NCBI GenBank assembly: GCA_003249275.1
Contig: QKJO01000178.1
Span: forward strand, 1 to 5,335
Length of the DNA: 5,335 nt
Origin: Spirochaetaceae bacterium
Lineage (GTDB): Bacteria; Spirochaetota; Spirochaetia; Spirochaetales_E; Spirochaetaceae_B
Direction of reading: 5' to 3'
The translations under genes were made by a program, and so were the position numbers. This document shows, one piece after another, positions 1-5,335 of this stretch (its first letter is position 1; the number at the start of each line of letters is the position of its first letter). The notes below the pieces were generated by a model. That model worked only from the letters and a program-made list of their open reading frames with translations, was not told the DNA's origin and did no database searches.

Positions 1-332
1 AGAAAGTCTCCAAACTGTCCGGGGGGAACCAGCAGAAAGTTCTGCTCGGTGCCTGGATGGGAATCAAGCCGAGACTTCTGATCGTGGATGAACCGACCAG
101 AGGTGTGGATGTGGGTGCCAAGAGTGAGATTTACAATCTGCTGAGAAATCTGGCGGCCAGGGGAGTGGGAATCATAATGATCTCCTCTGATCTGCCGGAA
201 ATCCTCGGAATGAGTGACCGTATTCTGGTTATGCAGAACGGCCGTCTTGTGGGGACTGTTCCGGGAGACCAGGCGACCGAAGAAAATATTATGACCCTGG
301 CAGCCGGGTCCGTTGAAGGAGAATCGAAATGA
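1..332 (+). CDS. Sugar ABC transporter ATP-binding protein, CUT2/RbsA type (C-terminal fragment)
   Basis: This is the last 109 residues of an ATPase that energises sugar import at the inner face of the membrane; the start lies left of the window. The reading frame is open from base 3. Visible in order are the ABC signature LSGGNQQK, the Walker B stretch [12 protein letters not shown] with its catalytic Glu, the D-loop, and [15 protein letters not shown]. In that last motif Ser replaces the usual switch His. GVDVGAK and SSDLPE are typical of the second nucleotide-binding domain of RbsA/XylG/MglA proteins, so the full protein should be a fused two-domain ATPase of about 500 residues. The His loss is usual for that second domain and is not evidence of decay. 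The stop overlaps the permease start (ATGA), which implies translational coupling. The sugar cannot be read from this fragment: ribose, xylose, galactose and related compounds all use such ATPases. Confidence 0.95.
   Translation, partial: KVSKLSGGNQQKVLLGAWMGIKPRLLIVDEPTRGVDVGAKSEIYNLLRNLAARGVGIIMISSDLPEILGMSDRILVMQNGRLVGTVPGDQATEENIMTLAAGSVEGESK
316..321 (+). promoter_or_regulatory. Ribosome binding site of the permease gene
   Basis: AAGGAG lies 7 bases before the ATG at 329, inside the end of the ATPase gene. Its good match and spacing support 329 as the permease start and fit coupled translation through the ATGA overlap. Confidence 0.75.
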
Positions 333-1276
333 ACTGGATAAGAAATATGATTAAACAGAGAGAATTCATGATTTTCATGATTGTGTCTCTCCTCTTTATA
401 GTGATGATATTTGCCTCACCCTATTTTCTGAGCACAGCCAATATTCTGGCAGTTCTTCTGGGACTGTCCCTGGAAGCCATTATTGCCGTTGCCATGGCTC
501 ACCTGATGGTTTCGGGCGGATTTGATATGTCAGTAGGATCTGTCGTGGCTTTTACTGGTGCGGCTACAGCCATGATCCTCAGGAACGGCATCCCCATCCC
601 TCTGGCTCTGCTCATCGGCCTGTCCATAGGAGCAGCTATCGGATTTTTCAACGGATTCATCATTGCCAGGGTCGGCATCAATCCGTTCGTGACCACACTG
701 TCGAGTCTCAGTCTTTTTCGCGGGCTCACTCTTATCATAACGAAGGGACAGAATATCACAGGTCTGCCAAAGGAATTCAAGGCCATCGGTCAGGCAAAGC
801 TGGCGGGCATACAGACTCCCATCATCATTGCGGCCATTCTGATCATTCTGGGAGATATCTTCCTCCGGAAGTCCAGGTTCTTCCGGCAGAGCTACTATAT
901 CGGCGGCAATGAGCAGTCCGCCCGTCTCTCCGGTATTCCGGTGGACAGGATTAAAATCCTGGCCTATGTCCTTACGGGAGTTTTTGCCGCGATTTCCGGA
1001 ATTGTCATGACAGCACGGCTCGGGTCGGCTTCCGTTACCGCCGGTACGGGGATGGAGCTGAGGGTCATCACAGCTGTCATCATCGGGGGGGCGAGCCTTC
1101 AGGGTGGAGAAGGATCAGTTCTGGGAGCTTTTCTGGGAACGTTCTTAATGGCGTTAATTACGAACGCCCTGACCCTGCTGGGAGTGGATGTCTACTGGCA
1201 GACCTTTGTGATCGGCGGAACACTGCTGTCTGCCGTATTGATTGATACATTGACAAAAAAATACAAAACCCTTTAG
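329..1276 (+). CDS. Sugar ABC transporter permease, CUT2/RbsC family
   Basis: This is the integral membrane subunit that forms the sugar channel, probably as a dimer with the ATPase encoded just upstream. The 315 residues match the usual RbsC-type length (about 310-340). Hydrophobic segments lie at roughly residues 13-31, 43-60, 69-85, 89-113, 118-138, 163-179, 210-228, 245-275 and 288-306. Family motifs are visible: GGFDMSVGS near residue 63 (usually GGIDLSVGS), [12 protein letters not shown] at 192-203 (the cytoplasmic loop that contacts the ATPase), and [14 protein letters not shown] near 250-263. The start is fixed by AAGGAG 7 bases upstream and the 4-base overlap with the ATPase. No periplasmic binding protein is in the window; one is expected upstream of the ATPase or elsewhere. 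The substrate is not determined: RbsC, XylH, AraH and LsrC/D relatives look alike at this level. Confidence 0.95.
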   Translation: MNWIRNMIKQREFMIFMIVSLLFIVMIFASPYFLSTANILAVLLGLSLEAIIAVAMAHLMVSGGFDMSVGSVVAFTGAATAMILRNGIPIPLALLIGLSIGAAIGFFNGFIIARVGINPFVTTLSSLSLFRGLTLIITKGQNITGLPKEFKAIGQAKLAGIQTPIIIAAILIILGDIFLRKSRFFRQSYYIGGNEQSARLSGIPVDRIKILAYVLTGVFAAISGIVMTARLGSASVTAGTGMELRVITAVIIGGASLQGGEGSVLGAFLGTFLMALITNALTLLGVDVYWQTFVIGGTLLSAVLIDTLTKKYKTL

Positions 1277-1280
1277 GAGG
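1275..1280 (+). promoter_or_regulatory. Strong Shine-Dalgarno site of the URO-D-like gene
   Basis: A perfect AGGAGG overlaps the permease stop codon TAG (1274-1276). It stands 4 bases before a GTG at 1285 and 10 bases before an ATG at 1291, so it does not settle the start alone. The ATG is preferred because homologues usually begin close to the MTGKEKL residues. Confidence 0.75.
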
Positions 1281-1290
1281 AACGGTGATA

Positions 1291-2547
1291 ATGACTGGCA
1301 AGGAAAAACTGCAGAGAGCTTTGAAACATGAAGAAGGCCCTGTCCCCGTTGACTTCGGCGGAACCAGTGTGACAGGGATGCACTGTTCGGTTGTAGAGGG
1401 ACTGAGAGAATACTACGGTCTTGAGAAGAGACCTGTAACAATCCATGAGCCTTACCAGATGCTCGGCCTTGTGGAAGAAGACCTGATGGAAGCCATGGGT
1501 TGTGATGTGGTGGGTGTCTTTCCGCGGAATACAATGTTCGGGTTCCCCCTTGAAAAATGGAAGGAGTGGAGAACGCCCTGGGGACAGGATGTTCTTGTTC
1601 CCGGTAATTACAATACAACTATGGATGGGAAGAATGTCCTGATCTATCCGGAAGGCGATATGAACGCTCCGCCCAGCGGAAAGATGGTCGACGGCGGTTA
1701 TTTTTATGATACCATCATAAGGCAGCCCGAAATTGATGATGACAATCTGAATCCCGAAGACAATCTGGAAGACTTCAAGGCGGTTTCTGAAGAAGATCTG
1801 GCCTATTTCAGCAAGGCCTGCAGGGATGCGGAGAAGACGGGAAAAGGAATCGTCGCCAATTTCGGAGGAACCGCCTTCGGTGACATCGCCATGGTTCCGG
1901 CACCCTTTCTGAAATACCCCAAAGGCATCCGGGATATCACCGAATGGTATATCTCCACCATGACACGGGTGGATTATATTCACGAAGTGTTTGAAAAACA
2001 GAGTGCAATTGCGATTGAAAATCTGGCAAAGATCTATAAGGCTGTGGGAGATATTCCGGATGCTGTTTTTCTGTGCGGAACAGACTTCGGTACCCAGAAT
2101 TCCCAGTTCTGTTCAGCAGATACTTTTGATGAGCTGTATGCTCCCTACTATAAAAAGGTCACGTCCTGGATTCATGAGCATACAAACTGGAAGACCTTCA
2201 AACACTCCTGCGGTGCTGTTGAGCCCCTGATGGGCCATTTTATCGAAAGCGGCTATGACATCATCAATCCTGTTCAATGTTCCGCCGACGGAATGGATCC
2301 GGCTCATCTGAAGAGGACTTACGGGAAATCCTTGACTTTTTGGGGGGGCGGGGTGGATACTCAGAAGACTCTTCCCTTCGGCACAGCTGATGATGTGAGG
2401 AAGGAAGTTGCCGAAAGACTGAAAATTTTCAGTGCACAGGGCGGTTTTGTTTTTGATGCCATCCATAACGTACAGGCCCGGACTCCGGTCGGGAATATGG
2501 TGGCCCTTATTGAAACAGTAAAGGAATTCAATGCAGAACGCTCTTAG
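1291..2547 (+). CDS. URO-D superfamily protein, MtaA/CmuA-like, of unknown substrate
   Basis: This soluble protein of 418 residues belongs to the uroporphyrinogen decarboxylase superfamily, which includes true HemE and cobamide-dependent methyltransferases such as MtaA, MtbA and CmuA. It is not HemE: the arginine-rich N-terminal substrate motif (RQAGR) is absent, PVDFGGTSVTG stands near that place, and it is longer than the usual 340-360 residues. Visible landmarks are HSCG at 305-308 (the His-x-Cys of the methyltransferase zinc site), LTFWGGGVDTQ near 348-358, LPFGT at 361-365, and a C-terminal GGFVFDAIHNVQARTP. In that last motif His392 sits where methyltransferases carry the third zinc ligand Cys. 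It has no corrinoid-binding domain, signal peptide or membrane segment. Lying between a sugar permease and the regulator, it probably acts on the imported compound or a derivative; methyl transfer is a hypothesis only. A GTG at 1285 would add two residues. Confidence 0.88.
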   Translation: MTGKEKLQRALKHEEGPVPVDFGGTSVTGMHCSVVEGLREYYGLEKRPVTIHEPYQMLGLVEEDLMEAMGCDVVGVFPRNTMFGFPLEKWKEWRTPWGQDVLVPGNYNTTMDGKNVLIYPEGDMNAPPSGKMVDGGYFYDTIIRQPEIDDDNLNPEDNLEDFKAVSEEDLAYFSKACRDAEKTGKGIVANFGGTAFGDIAMVPAPFLKYPKGIRDITEWYISTMTRVDYIHEVFEKQSAIAIENLAKIYKAVGDIPDAVFLCGTDFGTQNSQFCSADTFDELYAPYYKKVTSWIHEHTNWKTFKHSCGAVEPLMGHFIESGYDIINPVQCSADGMDPAHLKRTYGKSLTFWGGGVDTQKTLPFGTADDVRKEVAERLKIFSAQGGFVFDAIHNVQARTPVGNMVALIETVKEFNAERS

Positions 2548-2550
2548 AGG
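2547..2550 (+). promoter_or_regulatory. Candidate ribosome binding site for the response regulator
   Basis: GAGG directly overlaps the URO-D-like stop codon and lies 4 bases before the ATG at 2555. A competing site, AAGGA at 2521-2525, lies 5 bases before the ATG at 2531. Both are moderate. The downstream pair is preferred because it places the first receiver strand five residues from the N-terminus, as is usual. Confidence 0.45.
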
Positions 2551-2554
2551 GCGG

Positions 2555-4051
2555 ATGGACCGGGATTACACAATACTGATTATAGACGATGAACCTCTGG
2601 CACGCTATTCATTCAGAAATTTGATCGCAGGCAGGTTCCAGGGGTTCTCTGTGGTAGGGGAAGCAGATACCGGTCCTCAGGGTCTTGAGATGTTCAGCCG
2701 GTTTCAGCCGGACATCGTCATGATGGATATCCAGATTCCGGACCTGAACGGTCTGGAGACCTCCCGTCTGATTCTGGAACGGTATCCCGGGGCCCAGATC
2801 ATCATCCTCAGCGCCTATGATCAGTTTGATTATGTTCAGGACGCCATCAATTTCGGGGTGCTGGGATACCTTCTGAAACCAGTTCAGGAAAAGAAACTTT
2901 CGCGCCTTCTGGATCTTGCTGTTGAAAATATAAATGCCTTCGGGGAGCGGCGGAAGAATCAGGAGCAGCTGAGGTCTTACCGCGATATAGCCGAAGCCGA
3001 TATGATCAGTTCTTTCATCTACGGCAGCTGCGGCGGTCTTGATGCCTCCTTTTATGCCGGCCTGATGGACCCGAAAATCACCAGCGGTTTTTTTGCCGTG
3101 TTCAGGCCTGATATGCCTCCTGCTGAAGTGTCGCAACTTTCCAATGATCTGAACGCCTTCCTGAAGCATCTGCCCGGATGTACGGGGGGCCGCTGGATCG
3201 GTGGAGTCGCTCCGGTCTTCATTCGGGGTGAAGCTGAAAACAGCAGTGTCCTGATCGAAAGCATAGCACGCAGACTGCAGGTTCTAACGGGGGGTGTTGT
3301 CCGCTGGGGTGTGGGTGAAATTCAGAAAATATCAGATGATTTCTCTCTGTCATTCCGGCAGGCCATGGATGCCATGGAATACGGTTCCATGTCGGGAGAT
3401 CTGCATGAATTTGAATATTCCCGTTCACTGGAAAGCAGTTTCCTTGCCGCATTAAAGACCGGCAGCAGTGATGAGGCCATAGAGATCTTGAACCGTTTTT
3501 TCAGGGAGCTCAGTCTACCGGGAATCAGTCTCAGGGACAGTCAGATCTCAGTAACCGAATTCCTGATTCAGATCAAACGGTTTACGGAGGACCAGGGAGA
3601 TTCCAGATCAGCCCGTCAAATCGGCAATCTGATCCGGGATATACCTCTGAGGACGGAAAGACTGGAACTTGTACAATGGATATCCGGATCTCTGTCGGAC
3701 TATATTGAAATACAGCAGAACTCTCAGGATACAGAGGATCTTCAAATCAGGAAAATTCTGAAATATATCGATCTCAATGATTTCAGGGAAATCAGTCTCG
3801 ACACGACGGCGCTGTCCGTCGGACTGACTCCCCAGTATGTCAGTAAAATATTTAAAGACAAATACAAGATGAACTTTCTTGAATATCTGATTACGAGACG
3901 AATGGAGCTTGCCTGCCGGCTTCTGATTGAAACGGATATGACTGTCAGGGCTATCGCCTCGGAAGTGGGTTATACGGATATCAATTACTTCGGAAAAGTA
4001 TTCAGGAAAAGTACAGGGATGTCTCCCCGAGACTACCGGCTTTCACACTGA
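2555..4051 (+). CDS. Response regulator, YesN type: receiver plus AraC-family DNA-binding domain
   Basis: This cytoplasmic transcription factor has 498 residues from the ATG at 2555; the alternative ATG at 2531 adds eight and overlaps the previous gene by 17 bp. The receiver domain spans about 4-122. It has the acidic pair Asp11-Asp12, phospho-acceptor Asp58 in IVMMDIQIPDLNG, switch Ser86 (IILSAYDQF) and Lys108 in LLKP, so it looks fully phosphorylatable. A charged helical linker (about 123-150) leads to a middle region (about 155-275) resembling the degenerate GGDEF-like domain of YesN proteins, then a helical stretch to about 390. The C-terminal AraC domain (about 399-498) has two helix-turn-helix units, around LDTTALSVGLTPQYVSKIF and VRAIASEVGYTDINYFGKVF, ending in GMSPRDYR. 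It almost touches the URO-D-like gene and is probably cotranscribed with the transporter, a common self-regulated design. The likely partner is the convergent kinase. Confidence 0.95.
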   Translation: MDRDYTILIIDDEPLARYSFRNLIAGRFQGFSVVGEADTGPQGLEMFSRFQPDIVMMDIQIPDLNGLETSRLILERYPGAQIIILSAYDQFDYVQDAINFGVLGYLLKPVQEKKLSRLLDLAVENINAFGERRKNQEQLRSYRDIAEADMISSFIYGSCGGLDASFYAGLMDPKITSGFFAVFRPDMPPAEVSQLSNDLNAFLKHLPGCTGGRWIGGVAPVFIRGEAENSSVLIESIARRLQVLTGGVVRWGVGEIQKISDDFSLSFRQAMDAMEYGSMSGDLHEFEYSRSLESSFLAALKTGSSDEAIEILNRFFRELSLPGISLRDSQISVTEFLIQIKRFTEDQGDSRSARQIGNLIRDIPLRTERLELVQWISGSLSDYIEIQQNSQDTEDLQIRKILKYIDLNDFREISLDTTALSVGLTPQYVSKIFKDKYKMNFLEYLITRRMELACRLLIETDMTVRAIASEVGYTDINYFGKVFRKSTGMSPRDYRLSH

Positions 4052-5335
4052 TTTTACAGGAATCAGAATCCGGCAGACCGTCCCTTCCGGATCTCCCTGT
4101 TCTATACTGAAGCAGGGTGTTCCGTACCGCAGTTCCAGGCGCCTCATGACGTTCCGGATTCCCATGGACTCCATCGGTCTGCCGGTATCCATGATCTCAT
4201 CAATGCGTTCTTTCGTGATGCCTTTTCCATTGTCAGTCACTTCAATGAGGATTTGAGATCCTGTTTTTTGTACAGTCAGAATGACTTTCCCGGGACGGGA
4301 GATCGGTTCCAGTCCATGCTTTACCGCATTCTCCAGCAGGGGTTGCAGGATAATAGCCGGAATGGAGATGTTCAAACAGTCTTTGTCGATTTTCTGCTCA
4401 TAGGACAACTTGTCTCCGAACCGGGTTTTCTGAATGTGGATATAGCTGGTTACGAGATCAATTTCATCTTCCAGAGGGACCGTACTTTTCTGATTCAGGA
4501 GGTTATACCTGAGGAGCTCGGACAGACATTGTATCATTTCACCTGTCTTGGGAGCATGTTCCAGACTGCTTAATGAATTGATCACATTCAGCGTATTGAA
4601 GAGAAAATGAGGATTTATCTGAGACTGAAGCAGAGCAAGTTCCGACTCTTTGAGAAGATTTTCAGCCTGATGATGTTTAATCTCCCTGTCTTTCAGTTTC
4701 TGAACAAGTTCCGCCCTTTCCTGTATTCCTTCAATCTGGCTGCTGATGCGTTTGGCCATGTCATTGAAGGAACGGTAGAGCACGGCGATCTCATCTTTTC
4801 TGGCGGGTTCTTTCAGATCGGGTATCATCGTATGCCGTCCGAACTTGATCAGTTCCATAGCCAGAAGATGAATGGGACGGGATACGGAAAGAGAAAAGTT
4901 AAGTGCCAGAACGTAGCAGAAAAGTATGATCAGAATCACAGCTGCAATATTGACTTTCAGACTCTTGTCCATTCTTGTTGTGAAATCGGAAAAGAACAGC
5001 TGCAGCTTGTCCAGAAACAGAGTATTTAAATCCTCAAGCTCTTCCCGAATAAAACCTGAAAGTTTCAGAAGGTCATCTTCGGCTTCTCTGATGTAGATGG
5101 TTTCCTGACCATTCTGATAGTTTCTAATCATAGATCCGGCTCGTTCCCGGTAGGTCTGAAGCATGGCATCAAGATCCCTGAATGAATTGACGATCTCTCT
5201 GTCACTCTTCATCACTTCACGAAGCGAATTCAGTTTCTCCGCAATCTCAGTAAATCCCTTCCGGAACTGAATCAGGTAATCTTCATTTCCGCTGCGGATA
5301 AAACTGCTTATGTTCTGATTCATCTCCTGTATCCC
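4043..5335 (-). CDS. Sensor histidine kinase, LytS/YesM type (probably 5' partial)
   Basis: This membrane kinase is the likely phosphate donor for the neighbouring YesN-type regulator. Residues are counted from an internal ATG at 5323, giving 426 in view. Residues 1 to about 120 are charged, helical and probably extracytoplasmic. One membrane segment follows (about 123-147), then a HAMP domain (about 148-200, with SRPI and DEIAVLYRSFNDMA) and a coiled linker. Next is the His_kinase motif QINPHFLFN with phospho-acceptor His239. The ATPase domain has the N-box LQPLLENAVKHG (Asn332), G1 box DNGKGI (Asp364) and G2 box MESMGIRNVMRRLELRYG. All catalytic motifs are intact. The frame stays open through the right edge. 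The ATG at 5323 has AGGAG directly against it with no spacer, and the N-terminal membrane helix usual for this family is missing, so translation most likely begins outside the window. It converges on the regulator with a 9-bp overlap. Confidence 0.93.
   Translation of the reverse strand, partial: GIQEMNQNISSFIRSGNEDYLIQFRKGFTEIAEKLNSLREVMKSDREIVNSFRDLDAMLQTYRERAGSMIRNYQNGQETIYIREAEDDLLKLSGFIREELEDLNTLFLDKLQLFFSDFTTRMDKSLKVNIAAVILIILFCYVLALNFSLSVSRPIHLLAMELIKFGRHTMIPDLKEPARKDEIAVLYRSFNDMAKRISSQIEGIQERAELVQKLKDREIKHHQAENLLKESELALLQSQINPHFLFNTLNVINSLSSLEHAPKTGEMIQCLSELLRYNLLNQKSTVPLEDEIDLVTSYIHIQKTRFGDKLSYEQKIDKDCLNISIPAIILQPLLENAVKHGLEPISRPGKVILTVQKTGSQILIEVTDNGKGITKERIDEIMDTGRPMESMGIRNVMRRLELRYGTPCFSIEQGDPEGTVCRILIPVKSV
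4048..4066. repeat. Small inverted repeat at the overlap of the two convergent genes
   Basis: CTGATT (4048-4053) and AATCAG (4061-4066) form a perfect 6-bp stem with a 7-base loop, just at the overlapping stop codons. No T-run follows on either strand, so it is weak evidence for a terminator. It could be a poor bidirectional stop, an mRNA end-protecting hairpin, or chance. Confidence 0.3.

Noticed and set aside
192..206. Loss of the ABC switch histidine as a sign of a dead ATPase
   Set aside because: Ser at this place is normal in the second nucleotide-binding domain of RbsA-type ATPases; Walker B and signature motifs are intact.
1273..1983. Long minus-strand open frame opposite the URO-D-like gene
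   Set aside because: Its translation shows no family motif, and the plus-strand frame here has clear family motifs. It is an antisense shadow.
2334..2355. T-run followed by G-rich tract, possible slippery site or quadruplex
   Set aside because: The tract simply encodes the conserved Phe-Trp-Gly-Gly-Gly-Val motif. The frame continues normally, and too few G-runs are spaced for a convincing quadruplex.
1291..2547. Calling this gene hemE (haem biosynthesis)
   Set aside because: The RQAGR substrate motif is missing, the length is greater, and a His-x-Cys pair and sugar-operon context point to a different subfamily.
2609..3169. Minus-strand open frame of 186 codons opposite the receiver domain
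   Set aside because: The sense strand encodes an intact receiver with all key residues; the antisense product has no recognisable features.
4607..5029. Plus-strand open frame of 140 codons inside the kinase gene
   Set aside because: It lies opposite the kinase's catalytic and HAMP regions, has no recognisable domain and no convincing ribosome binding site.

Overview
The window reads as an accessory sugar-uptake and signalling locus of an anaerobic or fermentative bacterium with about balanced base composition (judged by eye). Three things point to a spirochaete of the Spirochaetales, or less likely a clostridial Firmicute: a CUT2 (ribose/xylose-type) sugar ABC transporter, a non-haem URO-D-family protein inside the sugar operon, and a YesM/YesN-type two-component pair. 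No rRNA or universal marker is present, so the taxonomic call is only inference.

Layout. Positions 1-2547 hold a tightly packed plus-strand cluster. It starts with the C-terminal end of a double-domain sugar ABC ATPase (cut by the left edge). A CUT2 permease follows, overlapping the ATPase by an ATGA. Next is a URO-D-superfamily protein resembling the MtaA/CmuA cobamide methyltransferases. A response regulator (about 2555-4051) with receiver, middle region and AraC-type DNA-binding domain follows almost without a gap, so it is probably on the same transcript. A membrane sensor histidine kinase of the LytS/YesM type lies on the minus strand from the right edge to 4043. It converges on the regulator and the two coding ends overlap by 9 bp. 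The kinase is probably cut at its N-terminus by the right edge.

Likely logic (inference). The kinase senses an extracytoplasmic signal, perhaps the sugar or a loaded binding protein, and phosphorylates the regulator. The regulator then controls the operon that carries it and that imports and processes the sugar. The least understood part is the URO-D-like protein. It lacks the uroporphyrinogen decarboxylase signature, keeps a His-x-Cys pair like the zinc site of methylcobamide methyltransferases, and has His where the third zinc ligand (Cys) is expected.

Nearly every base is coding. The largest gap between genes is about 14 bp. There is no RNA gene, mobile element, CRISPR array or clear terminator, and the promoters of both transcription units must lie outside the window.
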